A model generated the notes under the pieces. That model saw only the letters and a list, made by a program, of their open reading frames with translations, searched no databases and was not told where the DNA came from. From contig NZ_JADFTZ010000001.1 in the NCBI RefSeq assembly GCF_015223105.1, positions 124,001 through 188,000 of the forward strand: a DNA stretch of 64,000 bases. Direction: 5' to 3'. This DNA comes from Flavobacterium proteolyticum. Lineage in GTDB: Bacteria > Bacteroidota > Bacteroidia > Flavobacteriales > Flavobacteriaceae. Positions 52,157 to 60,665 of this stretch are shown here, piece by piece. The position numbers and the translations under genes were made by a program. The first letter of the stretch is position 1; the number at the start of each line of letters is the position of its first letter.

Positions 52157-52229
52157 TAGCGGGAACAGGACTCGAACCTGTGACCTTCGGGTTATGAGCC
52201 CGACGAGCTGCCTACTGCTCTATCCCGCG
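52157..52229 (-). tRNA. tRNA-Met (CAT), initiator type (identical second copy)
   Basis: Same 73-nt sequence as the copy at 52054-52126, 30 bp upstream in the direction of transcription. The two are transcribed as one unit from the promoter at 52241-52270. Confidence 0.95.
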
Positions 52230-52240
52230 ATTTGTGAGTG

Positions 52241-52270
52241 CAAAGGTACACTCTTTATTTAAAATTACAA
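52241..52270 (-). promoter_or_regulatory. promoter of the tandem initiator tRNA genes
   Basis: Minus strand: TTG at 52268-52270, 19-bp spacer, TACCTTTG at 52241-52248: full match to the Bacteroidota consensus. The first tRNA base (52229) is about 11 nt beyond the box. Confidence 0.8.
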
Positions 52271-52319
52271 GTCTTTTTTAAAAATAATGTTTTCTTTCTA
52301 CTATTTCAGGCGTTATCAC

Positions 52320-52327
52320 TACCTTTG
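52320..52327 (+). promoter_or_regulatory. -7 element TACCTTTG of era
   Basis: Perfect TAnnTTTG, 20 bp before ATG 52347. It supports the ATG at 52347 over the in-frame ATG at 52287, which would lie upstream of the transcript start. Confidence 0.6.
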
Positions 52328-52346
52328 TACCCATAAATTTATTGAA

Positions 52347-53231
52347 ATGGAGCACAGAGCAGGTTATGTAAATATCATTGGAAATCCGAATGTAGGGAAA
52401 TCAACTCTTATGAATGCGTTTGTAGGCGAGCGTCTTTCTATTATTACATCGAAAGCACAAACTACAAGACACCGTATTCTAGGAATTGTAAATGGAGATG
52501 ATTTTCAAGTTTTATTTTCAGATACGCCAGGAATTATAAAACCAGCGTATGAGTTACAAAATTCGATGATGGATTTTGTAAAATCGGCTTTTGAAGATGC
52601 TGACATTTTAGTTTATATGGTGGAAATTGGAGAAAAAGAATTAAAAGACGAAGCGTTTTTTAATAAAATTATACACTCTAAGATTCCGGTTTTGTTATTA
52701 TTGAACAAAATTGACAAATCGAATCAAGAGCAATTAGATGAGCAAGTTCAATTGTGGAAAGAAAAAGTTCCTAATGCCGAAATTTATCCCATTTCTGCTT
52801 TAGAAAACTTTAATGTTCAAACGGTTTTTGATCGAATTATCGAATTACTTCCAGTTTCTCCAGCGTTTTATCCAAAAGATGCTTTGACTGATAAACCAGA
52901 ACGTTTCTTTGTAAACGAAACCATTCGTGAGAAAATCTTGTTGAATTATGATAAAGAAATTCCGTATGCTGTAGAAATTGAAACGGAAGAATTCATTGAA
53001 GACGACAACATTATTAGAATTCGCGCCGTAATCATGGTAGAACGCGATACACAAAAAGGAATCATCATCGGTCACAAAGGTGCCGCTTTAAAGAAAGTTG
53101 GAATTCAAGCCCGTGAAGATTTAGAGAAATTCTTTGGTAAACAAATTCACTTAGCTACTTACGTTAAAGTGAATAAAGATTGGAGAAGCAACGAACGTCA
53201 GCTGAGACGTTTTGGGTATAATCAAAAATAA
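52347..53231 (+). CDS. era: GTPase Era
   Basis: 294 residues from ATG 52347 (MEHRAGYVN). Era binds GTP and the 3' end of 16S rRNA and helps mature the 30S subunit. G domain: GNPNVGKS (P-loop), TSKAQTTRHRI (switch), DTPGI, NKIDKS, SALEN. C-terminal KH domain: IRAVIMVERDTQKGIIIGHKGAALKKVG, with the GHKG loop that contacts RNA, ending NERQLRRFGY. A frame extension upstream (52287) is rejected because its codons precede the promoter box. The gene is divergent from the tRNAs and ends at a strong terminator. Confidence 0.97.
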   Translation: MEHRAGYVNIIGNPNVGKSTLMNAFVGERLSIITSKAQTTRHRILGIVNGDDFQVLFSDTPGIIKPAYELQNSMMDFVKSAFEDADILVYMVEIGEKELKDEAFFNKIIHSKIPVLLLLNKIDKSNQEQLDEQVQLWKEKVPNAEIYPISALENFNVQTVFDRIIELLPVSPAFYPKDALTDKPERFFVNETIREKILLNYDKEIPYAVEIETEEFIEDDNIIRIRAVIMVERDTQKGIIIGHKGAALKKVGIQAREDLEKFFGKQIHLATYVKVNKDWRSNERQLRRFGYNQK

Positions 53232-53259
53232 GAAAAAAGAGCAAAGAATAAAGATAAAA

Positions 53260-53290
53260 GACGCCTGATGAATGTTCATCAGGTTTTTTT
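53260..53290 (+). terminator. intrinsic terminator after era
   Basis: CCTGATGAA at 53264-53272 pairs perfectly with TTCATCAGG at 53275-53283, then seven T's. It touches the stop codon of the convergent gene 53289-53819. Confidence 0.9.
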
Positions 53291-53819
53291 ATTCCAAAAC
53301 TTTATACATCAAATCTTCTAATTCGTGCATTTGTGATACACCGCGTTCTCGGTTTAATCGTGCCATAAAATAGAGCGAAAACCAAAACACAACCATAATT
53401 CCCATAATGCTAAAATCTAAAACCGTGGATTGTTTTAGCGACCAATGCGTGTAAGCCATCATAGCAAAAACTAAAAACAATCCTGCGATGATAAAGTGTA
53501 AAAACATAAAAAGCGTCCACAATAATTGCTCGGGTCCGAACAAACCTTTTACGGTGGTTTTACCTTCGTTTGCTTCTAGTTCCAAATGTAAAAAAGGCGA
53601 ATAGTATTTTCGTTTTTCTTTACTGAAATAAAAATATAGATGCTCGTCTATGATTTTGATTTGGTAATCCGATTTTAATTCAGACTTTAACGTTTTGGCT
53701 CTTTCTAAAATTTCCGCAACACTTTTTTTTGATTCGACTTCAAATTTTGGGCGAAGTGCAATGCTTTTTTCAGGTTCCATTTCTTCTGATTTTAAAGCTA
53801 ATATATACATTTTTAACAA
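53289..53819 (-). CDS. two-helix membrane protein of unknown function
   Basis: 176 residues at most. Starts at 53819, 53810 and 53780 (MEPEKSIALRP) are all possible; I cannot decide. An alpha/beta cytosolic part (VAEILERAKTLKSELKSDYQIKI, YFYFSKEKRKYYSPFLHLELE) is followed by two membrane helices (LLWTLFMFLHFIIAGLFLVFA and FSIMGIMVVFWFSLYFMA) and a short tail. No family recognised. It is convergent with era and shares its terminator region. About 180 bp of non-coding DNA separate it from der. Confidence 0.7.
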   Translation of the reverse strand: MLKMYILALKSEEMEPEKSIALRPKFEVESKKSVAEILERAKTLKSELKSDYQIKIIDEHLYFYFSKEKRKYYSPFLHLELEANEGKTTVKGLFGPEQLLWTLFMFLHFIIAGLFLVFAMMAYTHWSLKQSTVLDFSIMGIMVVFWFSLYFMARLNRERGVSQMHELEDLMYKVLE

Positions 53820-53996
53820 ATGTTGAACAAATTTCGCACCCTAGCCCAAATAAAAACGGAAACCCCGCAAATTTTTGATCTATTTTTTCTTTTTATTTGG
53901 CCTGCGACCTTAGAAGCTGACCGAATAAAATTAGAAAAAAAGAGCTAAAATTGTGGAGTTGTAGTGAATAGCTGGAAAAAGCTCCAAAAAAAATCG

Positions 53997-54004
53997 TACT
54001 TTTG
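53997..54004 (+). promoter_or_regulatory. -7 element TACTTTTG of der
   Basis: Perfect TAnnTTTG 19 bp before ATG 54023. No clear TTG at 17-23 bp; CTG lies 22 bp upstream. Confidence 0.55.
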
Positions 54005-54022
54005 CCGATTCAAAATAAGATT

Positions 54023-55333
54023 ATGAACAATATTGTTGCCATTGTAGGAAGACCAAATGTTGGAAAATCCACATTTTTTAACCGTTTAATTCAGCGAAGA
54101 GAAGCTATTGTTGACTCGGTAAGCGGTGTTACGCGTGATAGAAATTATGGAAAAAGTGAGTGGAACGGAAAAGAATTTTCGGTAATTGACACCGGAGGTT
54201 ATGTAAAAGGTTCGGATGATATTTTTGAAGGTGAAATTCGTCGTCAAGTAGAGTTAGCTATTGACGAGGCGGATGCTATTGTTTTTGTAGTTGATGTTGA
54301 GGAAGGCATTACACCAATGGATGATGAAGTGGCAAAATTACTTCGTAAAGTTAAAAAACCAGTTATTTTAGTTGTAAATAAAGTGGATAACGCCATGCGT
54401 GAAAAAGACGCAGTAGAATTCTACAATTTAGGATTAGGCGATTATTTTACGATTTCGGGAATGAGTGGAAGCGGAACAGGTGAATTACTTGATAAAATTG
54501 TAGAAGTTTTACCAGAATTACCAGATGCAGTTGAAGAGGAAAATCCGTTACCAAGATTTTGTGTAGTGGGAAGACCAAATGCTGGAAAATCATCATTCAT
54601 TAATGCTTTAATTGGTGAAGACCGATTTGTGGTGACTGACATTGCAGGAACAACTCGTGATGCAATTGATACGAAATATAATCGTTTTGGATTCGAATTC
54701 AACTTAGTAGATACAGCCGGAATTAGACGTAAAGCGAAAGTAAAAGAAGATTTAGAATTTTATTCGGTAATGCGTTCAGTAAGAGCCATTGAGCATAGTG
54801 ATGTATGTTTATTAGTTATTGATGCGACTCGCGGATTTGAAGGACAAGATCAAAGTATTTTTTGGTTGGCAGAGAAAAACCGTAAAGGAATCGTAATCTT
54901 AGTGAACAAATGGGATTTGGTTGAAAAAGACACCATGTCGACTCGCGATTACGAAAGAAAAATTAGAGAAGAAATTGCTCCTTTTACTGATGTGCCGATT
55001 TTATTCGTTTCGGCTTTAACCAAACAACGTTTATTAAAAGCATTAGAAACAGCCGTAGAAGTTTTTGAAAACAGAAAACAACGCATTTCTACTTCTAAAT
55101 TCAATGAATTGATGTTGCCAATTATTGAAGCAACTCCACCACCGGCATTAAAAGGAAAATACATTAAGATTAAATATTGTATGCAGTTGCCAACACCAAC
55201 ACCTCAGTTTGTGTTTTTTGCCAACTTGCCGCAATATGTAAAAGATCCGTACAAACGTTTTATTGAAAATAAATTAAGAGAAAACTACAATTTTAGTGGT
55301 GTTCCAATTGATATTTATTTCAGACAGAAATAA
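54023..55333 (+). CDS. der: GTPase Der (double G domain, 50S biogenesis)
   Basis: 436 residues from ATG 54023; the frame extension from 54002 is dropped because it falls within the promoter. Two tandem G domains: [16 protein letters not shown] and NKVD in the first, [21 protein letters not shown] and NKWDLV in the second. A KH-like C-terminal domain follows ([42 protein letters not shown]). Der acts in late assembly of the large ribosomal subunit. It has its own promoter and a strong terminator. It sits near era, another ribosome-assembly GTPase, with one gene between. Confidence 0.97.
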   Translation: MNNIVAIVGRPNVGKSTFFNRLIQRREAIVDSVSGVTRDRNYGKSEWNGKEFSVIDTGGYVKGSDDIFEGEIRRQVELAIDEADAIVFVVDVEEGITPMDDEVAKLLRKVKKPVILVVNKVDNAMREKDAVEFYNLGLGDYFTISGMSGSGTGELLDKIVEVLPELPDAVEEENPLPRFCVVGRPNAGKSSFINALIGEDRFVVTDIAGTTRDAIDTKYNRFGFEFNLVDTAGIRRKAKVKEDLEFYSVMRSVRAIEHSDVCLLVIDATRGFEGQDQSIFWLAEKNRKGIVILVNKWDLVEKDTMSTRDYERKIREEIAPFTDVPILFVSALTKQRLLKALETAVEVFENRKQRISTSKFNELMLPIIEATPPPALKGKYIKIKYCMQLPTPTPQFVFFANLPQYVKDPYKRFIENKLRENYNFSGVPIDIYFRQK

Positions 55334-55336
55334 TTG

Positions 55337-55367
55337 AAAAAACCGAAGCATTAACTTCGGTTTTTTT
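55337..55367 (+). terminator. intrinsic terminator after der
   Basis: CCGAAG at 55343-55348 pairs with CTTCGG at 55355-55360 (AA/TT extend it), then seven T's. Confidence 0.9.
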
Positions 55368-55463
55368 GTGGTTTTTGTTAAATTATTCGTAAGAAAATTT
55401 TTAATTACACAATAAATATTTTATTTCGCTGTTAATTATAACTTAAACTAATTAACAACTTTC

Positions 55464-58247
55464 ATGTTTCAGAAAATCGCCTGTTTTGCTTTGTTTTTAT
55501 TCTCAATCTTGAGTTTTGGCCAAAGTAATATTTCTTTAAAAGGAAAAATTATTGACAAAAACACTTCCGTTCCTTTAGAATCTGCTACAATATATTTAAA
55601 ATCCGTTAAAGATTCAACTGTTGTTGATTACACAATTTCAGATAAAAATGGAAATTTTGAAATCAAAACGAAGAAAAATGAAAATCCAATATATTTTAAA
55701 ATATCCTACATTGGTTATACAGATTACACTGAAAAATTAGAAAATTTAAATAAAGACAAAGATTTTGGTTTTATTAAATTAACTGAAAATGTAAGCACTT
55801 TAAATGAGGTTGTAGTTCAATCAGAAGCTCCTCCTATTACGATTAAAAATGACACATTAGAATTTAATGCATCATCTTTTAAAGTTCGCCCAGATGCCAA
55901 TGTAGAAGCTTTATTAAAACAACTTCCTGGAGTAGAAATAGATGAAGAAGGTAAAATCACAGTGAATGGAAAGGAAGTAAACAATATTTTAGTCAATGGA
56001 AAGCCTTTCTTTGGAAAAGACGGAAAAATTGCCACTCAAAATTTACCTGCTGAAATAATTAGTAAAGTTCAAGTCACTGACACCAAAACGAAAGAGCAAG
56101 AGTTATCAGGACAAAACGCAACTTCAGACGAAAAGACCATTAATTTAACCATTCAAGAAGATAAAAATAAAGGTGTTTTTGGTAAAGCTAATGTTGGTTA
56201 TGGAACAGATGAACGATATGAATCGAGTTTACTTTTTAATTATTTCAAGGATACGCAAAAAATAAGTGTCTTAGGCTCGTCAAATAACATCAACTCTATA
56301 GGCTTTTCAATGGATGAGATTTTTGACAACATGGGTGGCGGAAGAAATCGTTCCATTTGGGTAAACGACAATGGTAGTTTTGGGATTAATGGAATGCAAT
56401 TTGGAGGTAATAACGGAATTACTCAATCTAATATGCTAGGTGTAAATTTTGCAGATGAATGGGCAAAAAAGAAAATCAATCCAAACGGAAGTTACTATTA
56501 TTCAAACGCAGAAACCAACAATAAAAATCGAACCAATAGAATCAATTTGCTCCCTACGGGCAACACAAACACATTTGCCGAATCTACATCAAAATCGATT
56601 ACAGATGGACATAACATTGCTACAGATTTTGAAATAAAATTAGATTCTACTTCAACCCTATACATTAGCCCAAGTTTTTCTAAAAGCGATATTAAAAATC
56701 GTAATTCAGGTTTTGATACCACATTTGATGATACTGGAGCAGCACTTAATCAAAATACAAGTGATAATAATTCTTCGAGTCAAAACAATACTTTTAAAAA
56801 CAACATTTATTTCTACAAAGGATTAAAGAAAAAAGGAAGAGGAATTAGTGCATCCATAAATAATGAAAACAACAAAAATGATTCTGAATTAATTACTAAA
56901 ACTACAACAACCTTTTTTCAATCTGGCAACTCTGATGACGATAGAAATCAATTTAGGATTGATGCTTCTAAAAAAGATAATTTTAAAGCAAAAATTGGAT
57001 ATTCAGAGCCATTAAGAGATTCACTTATTTTTAATTTTGAAGTTTTTTACGATTATAAAAAGGCTAAAGATTTAAGAACTACTTATGATTTTGATAATGG
57101 ATTCAACACATACTCCATTTACAATGATTTGCTTTCAAATACTATAACTTCAACAACATCTTCGGTAACTCCAATGGTTGGAATTAGTTTGCAAAAAAAG
57201 AAAATTAGAGGTAGCCTTTCTATGGGAACTGAAATAATTAATTTTAACAACCAATCTACTTATTTAAACAACACCACTAAAGTCAATAAAAGCTATATGT
57301 ATCCTAATATGAATGGATATATAAGTATAACATTGGGTAAATCAAAATCGCTTTATAGTTACTATTCTTATGAAGTAAATTTACCTAGTGCTAATCAAAT
57401 TTTACCCTTTCAAAATTTAGGCAATCCGTTAAACACATTCATAGGAAATGCAGATTTAAAACCAAATGAAAATTATTCATTTTATGCCAACTTTAATAAT
57501 TATGATTATGCATCGAAAAGTGGTTTTTATGCGTACTCAGGAGGCGATTATAATGTTAATCAAATTGTAGCTTCTACTACTTATGATAGCGACTTTAAAG
57601 CAACCACAACTTATCAAAATATAGACAAAGCTTACAACACCTATATTGGTTTTAGTTTAAACAAATCGCTAAAGAAAGAAAAAAGAACGTTTAAATATGG
57701 TTTTGGAATGCAATTGGGTTATAATTATGATCAAGGATTGACCAATTCAGAATTATTTGAATCTAAGGGATTGACATTAAACCCAAGAGTTAATTTATCA
57801 TGGTCAATTGATGAAATGATTACGATTAGCCCATCGTATAGATACACCTATATTACCAATGATTATACCAACTATATTATAGATAACACTAAAAACTTTA
57901 AGCACAGTGCGAAGTTAGAAATAACAAGTTATTGGCCTAAAAAAGTGGTACTAGGAAGTGATTTTGGCTATAATTACAACTCCAATATTGCTGCTGGATT
58001 TCAAAAAGATTTCTACTTATGGAACTTGAGTTTAGGATACAACTTTTTTGAAAACAAACTATTAGCAAAAGTAAAAGTTTATGATGTTCTAAACCAAAAT
58101 ATTAGTGCAACACGAACCATTACACCTACTGCCATTAGAGATATGGAAAACACTGTTTTACAACAATATGCTATGTTTTCTTTAACCTACAAATTAGATA
58201 AATTTGGAGGCAAGAAAAAAGATGGAGGTTTAATAATTATGAATTAA
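55464..58247 (+). CDS. outer-membrane beta-barrel protein, TonB-receptor-like, with carboxypeptidase-regulatory domain
   Basis: 927 residues with a signal peptide ending LSFGQ. A carboxypeptidase-regulatory-like domain (about 22-110, LKGKIIDKNTSVPLESATIYL) precedes a plug-like domain (about 115-215: TLNEVVVQ, EALLKQLPGVEIDEEGKITVNGKEV, LVNGKPFF). A large barrel (about 235-927) of repeated aromatic strands follows (SYYYSNAETNNK, SYRYTYITNDY, LSLGYNFFENKLLAKVKVYDV). It lacks a classical TonB box and matches the OMP_b-brl_3-like outer-membrane family, common in Flavobacteriia. Substrate unknown. Single-gene unit with a strong terminator. Confidence 0.9.
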   Translation: MFQKIACFALFLFSILSFGQSNISLKGKIIDKNTSVPLESATIYLKSVKDSTVVDYTISDKNGNFEIKTKKNENPIYFKISYIGYTDYTEKLENLNKDKDFGFIKLTENVSTLNEVVVQSEAPPITIKNDTLEFNASSFKVRPDANVEALLKQLPGVEIDEEGKITVNGKEVNNILVNGKPFFGKDGKIATQNLPAEIISKVQVTDTKTKEQELSGQNATSDEKTINLTIQEDKNKGVFGKANVGYGTDERYESSLLFNYFKDTQKISVLGSSNNINSIGFSMDEIFDNMGGGRNRSIWVNDNGSFGINGMQFGGNNGITQSNMLGVNFADEWAKKKINPNGSYYYSNAETNNKNRTNRINLLPTGNTNTFAESTSKSITDGHNIATDFEIKLDSTSTLYISPSFSKSDIKNRNSGFDTTFDDTGAALNQNTSDNNSSSQNNTFKNNIYFYKGLKKKGRGISASINNENNKNDSELITKTTTTFFQSGNSDDDRNQFRIDASKKDNFKAKIGYSEPLRDSLIFNFEVFYDYKKAKDLRTTYDFDNGFNTYSIYNDLLSNTITSTTSSVTPMVGISLQKKKIRGSLSMGTEIINFNNQSTYLNNTTKVNKSYMYPNMNGYISITLGKSKSLYSYYSYEVNLPSANQILPFQNLGNPLNTFIGNADLKPNENYSFYANFNNYDYASKSGFYAYSGGDYNVNQIVASTTYDSDFKATTTYQNIDKAYNTYIGFSLNKSLKKEKRTFKYGFGMQLGYNYDQGLTNSELFESKGLTLNPRVNLSWSIDEMITISPSYRYTYITNDYTNYIIDNTKNFKHSAKLEITSYWPKKVVLGSDFGYNYNSNIAAGFQKDFYLWNLSLGYNFFENKLLAKVKVYDVLNQNISATRTITPTAIRDMENTVLQQYAMFSLTYKLDKFGGKKKDGGLIIMN

Positions 58248-58249
58248 AC

Positions 58250-58284
58250 AAAAAAACTCGTTAGCAATACTAACGAGTTTTTTG
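58250..58284. terminator. bidirectional-type terminator between convergent genes
   Basis: ACTCGTTAG at 58256-58264 pairs with CTAACGAGT at 58270-58278, flanked by A-run and T-run on both sides, so it can work for the barrel gene (plus) and the TPM gene (minus). Confidence 0.9.
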
Positions 58285-58404
58285 TTTTTCAAGTACAAGC
58301 TCAAAAATCAAGTACAAGTTTATTTTCGCTTTGCTAAAAGAAAGCCTACTTTGTAGGAGATTCCTCTTTCATCGGAATGACAAAGTTTGAAGTCAAATTT
58401 TTGA
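58285..58404. repeat. intergenic repeat-like segment with small hairpins
   Basis: Direct copies of TCAAGTACAAG lie at 58289-58299 and 58308-58318. Next come CCTAC-TTT-GTAGG (58345-58357) and ATTCC...GGAAT (58360-58378), ending in GGAATGACAAA. The GATTCCTC...CGGAATGACA pattern recalls dispersed elements seen in many bacterial genomes. The copy number is not visible in this window. Confidence 0.45.
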
Positions 58405-59166
58405 TTACCAACTTCCGCCAGCGCCACCACCTGAGAAACCGCCACCGCCGAAGCCGCCGCCAAATCCTCCAGATGAACCACCACCAAAGCTTCCACCACC
58501 AAAACCTCCGTTTCCTCTTCCGAGGCTACTTAGAATGATGATGTCGCCCAAATCTAAACCGCTGCCACCTCTATAATTTCCGCCTCCTTTATTTCCTCTG
58601 GAAGCTAAAACAATAAGAATGATAATGAAAACAACAATTAAGATAAAAGGCAAAGGATTACTCGATTCTTTTCTAGAACCTTTGTATTTTCCTTTTAAAA
58701 CTTCGAAAATAGCATCGGCACCTTTGTCTAAACCTTTGTAATAACTTCCAGCTTTGAACTCGGGAATGATGATATTTCGGATAAGTTCTCCGTTGATTCC
58801 TGCGGTTAATCTGTCTTCTACTCCATATCCTGGTGCAATCCAAATTTCTCTATCGTTTTTGGAAAGTAAAATCAGAATTCCATTATCCTCTTTTGCTTGG
58901 CCAATTCCCCATTCGTGTGCCCATCTTGGAGTTAAAATTCCTATAGATTCTCCTTTTAAATCATCAATCGTTATCACTACAATTTGAGTCGTAGTGGAAT
59001 CGGAATAGCGAACTAATTTGTTCTCTAATTCTTTTTCTTCTGTCGGATTTAAAACATCGGCATAATCATACACACTCGTTTGAAATGACGGAACTTTAGG
59101 AATTGTAAATTGGGCATTAACGTAAATTCCAGAAAGGAAAAATACTAGTATAATTAGTTTTTTCAT
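58405..59166 (-). CDS. TPM-domain membrane protein with glycine-rich tail
   Basis: 253 residues from ATG 59166 (MKKLIIL); the longer frame from 59208 is rejected because it puts residues before the signal peptide (ending VNAQ). TPM domain at about 20-160 (YADVLNPTEEKELENKLVRY, TTQIVVITIDDLKGESI, WGIGQAKEDNGILILLS, GYGVEDRLT). A membrane helix follows (LPFILIVVFIIILIVLA), then a glycine-rich tail ending GGGAGGSW, as in YgcG-like proteins. Last gene of the LemA-TPM-TPM unit, 1 bp after the preceding stop. TPM domains are seen with LemA in many bacteria; their role in the envelope is unclear. Confidence 0.9.
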   Translation of the reverse strand: MKKLIILVFFLSGIYVNAQFTIPKVPSFQTSVYDYADVLNPTEEKELENKLVRYSDSTTTQIVVITIDDLKGESIGILTPRWAHEWGIGQAKEDNGILILLSKNDREIWIAPGYGVEDRLTAGINGELIRNIIIPEFKAGSYYKGLDKGADAIFEVLKGKYKGSRKESSNPLPFILIVVFIIILIVLASRGNKGGGNYRGGSGLDLGDIIILSSLGRGNGGFGGGSFGGGSSGGFGGGFGGGGFSGGGAGGSW

Positions 59167-59167
59167 A

Positions 59168-59605
59168 TTAACCTCTCGAAATTTCGTTAGACAATTCATT
59201 GGTATCATCCGATTGATAAGGGAAATATTTTTTCAATCGTTCGCCAGCTCTTAGAATACCTTCGACCAAGCCTTTTTTGTAATTTCCTTCTTTGAAATTA
59301 GCAATTACGACATCTTTTGTACAATCCCAAAAATCAGCTTCTACCACTTTATCGATGCCTTCATCTCCAATGATAGCAAACTTTTTATCGGCTACACCAA
59401 CATAAAACAGCACTCCGTTTCGTTCTTGTGTTTCGTGCATGTGGAGTTCAAAAAAAACCTCCTGAGCTCGGTCAAGAGGTGATTTTTCTGTGTGTTCTTC
59501 TAAATGCACTCTGATTTCTCCCGAAGTGTTTTTTTCCGCTTCAATAATCGCTTGAACAATTTCTTGTTCGTCTGCTTTTGATAAGAAATCTTCTGTTTTA
59601 GACAT
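59168..59605 (-). CDS. cytosolic TPM-domain protein
   Basis: 145 residues, no signal peptide or membrane helix. It is essentially one TPM domain: FLSKADEQEIVQAIIEAEKNTSGEIRVHLEEH, AQEVFFELHMHETQERNGVLFYVG, FAIIGDEGIDKVVE, EGNYKKGLVEGI. It overlaps the LemA gene by 1 bp and precedes the second TPM gene, which makes a tightly coupled operon. Unlike its neighbour it lacks a secretion signal, so one TPM protein is inside and the other outside or in the membrane. Confidence 0.9.
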   Translation of the reverse strand: MSKTEDFLSKADEQEIVQAIIEAEKNTSGEIRVHLEEHTEKSPLDRAQEVFFELHMHETQERNGVLFYVGVADKKFAIIGDEGIDKVVEADFWDCTKDVVIANFKEGNYKKGLVEGILRAGERLKKYFPYQSDDTNELSNEISRG

Positions 59606-60210
59606 TATTTTTTCTCGTTATTAAAGTCAAATTCTACGTCAACTGGTTTTTCAGCACCTGCAACCGCTTTAAACAACGCTTTTTCTTTGTAATCAGACAA
59701 AATAAAACTTCTAGGTATTTTTAACACATAGTTATTATATTTTTCTACAGCTTCATTAAAACGAGTTCTAGCTGTTAAAATTTGATTTTCTGTACTTGTT
59801 AATTCATTTTGAAGCATTCTGAAATTTTCATTTGCTCTTAACTCTGGATATTTTTCAACGGTTACTAATAATCTTGATAAAGCTGAAGAAACTCCACTTT
59901 GTGCTTGATTAAATTGCTCAAACTGTTCGGGAGTTATATTTGTTGGATCAACTGTAACTGATGTTGCTTTAGCTCTAGCTGAAATCACAGCTTCTAAAGT
60001 AGATTTTTCAAAATCAGCCGCACCTTTCACAGTTTTAACTAAATTTCCAATAAGGTCATTTCTTCTTTGGTACGACGTTTCTACATTTCCCCATTCTTTT
60101 TTTACAGCCTGGTCAACAGTAACTGCACCATTTTTAACACTTACATACCAAAATACAAGGACTAATAATAATCCACCACCGATAATAAAAGGCAAAAATT
60201 TTCTCATCAT
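59605..60210 (-). CDS. lemA: LemA family membrane protein
   Basis: 201 residues. An N-terminal membrane helix (FLPFIIGGGLLLVLVFWYV) is followed by the LemA helical domain: VKKEWGNVETSYQRRNDLIGNLVKTVKG, ARAKATSV, LLVTVEKYPELRANENF, LTSTENQILTARTRFNEAVEKYN, IPRSF. LemA proteins form four-helix bundles of unknown biochemical role, usually next to TPM proteins as here. First gene of the operon (LemA, TPM, TPM), with 1-bp overlap to the next. Confidence 0.93.
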   Translation of the reverse strand: MMRKFLPFIIGGGLLLVLVFWYVSVKNGAVTVDQAVKKEWGNVETSYQRRNDLIGNLVKTVKGAADFEKSTLEAVISARAKATSVTVDPTNITPEQFEQFNQAQSGVSSALSRLLVTVEKYPELRANENFRMLQNELTSTENQILTARTRFNEAVEKYNNYVLKIPRSFILSDYKEKALFKAVAGAEKPVDVEFDFNNEKK

Positions 60211-60239
60211 TTTTTAAGTTTTAAAAGTTTATTAATTGT

Positions 60240-60572
60240 TTATAGTTGATTTTTAATGGTATTCAATTGTGCTTTGATTGTTTCTAATTTGCTGATAATT
60301 TCAAATTTATCTAGCGTTTTTTTCTGACCTTCTTTCAAATGCGTTTTGGCACCTTCTAAGGTAAATCCGCGCTCTTTTACCAAATGATAAATCAATTGCA
60401 AATTCTTTACATCTTCTGGTGTGAACATCCGATTTCCTTTGGCGTTTTTCTTTGGTTTTAGAATATCAAATTCTTTATCCCAAAAACGAATCAAAGACGC
60501 ATTCACGTTAAACGCTTTGGCTATTTCGCCAATGCTGTAATATCTTTTATTTGGTGCTAATTCTAAATGCAT
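60240..60572 (-). CDS. MerR family transcriptional regulator
   Basis: 110 residues. An N-terminal winged HTH (KRYYSIGEIAKAFNVNASLIRFWDKEFDILKPKKNAKGNRMFTPEDV split: SIGEIAKAFNV, IRFWDKEF, NRMFTPEDV) is followed by a helical dimerisation region (LIYHLVKERGFTLEGAKTHL). No cysteine metal-sensing set is present, so an inducer cannot be guessed. It lies between the M23 peptidase gene and lemA, 29 bp before lemA, and could be co-transcribed with either. Confidence 0.9.
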   Translation of the reverse strand: MHLELAPNKRYYSIGEIAKAFNVNASLIRFWDKEFDILKPKKNAKGNRMFTPEDVKNLQLIYHLVKERGFTLEGAKTHLKEGQKKTLDKFEIISKLETIKAQLNTIKNQL

Positions 60573-60665
60573 TTTTTAAATTCATTTTTTAATTTTTGGA
60601 ACACTGATTTAAGAAATTTATGAAATTTAAATAATATAATCACTCCCAACTTCCATCTCCTAACT
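60573..60665. other. intergenic gap between MerR and M23 genes
   Basis: 93 bp, AT-rich. I see no clear promoter box, hairpin or gene in it. Confidence 0.5.

Noticed and set aside
52287-52346. Upstream ATG at 52287 for era
   Set aside because: It lies upstream of the -7 box at 52320-52327, and Era proteins begin close to the P-loop as with ATG 52347.
59167-59208. N-terminal extension of the secreted TPM gene to 59208
   Set aside because: It would overlap the preceding TPM gene and place 14 residues before a normal signal peptide.
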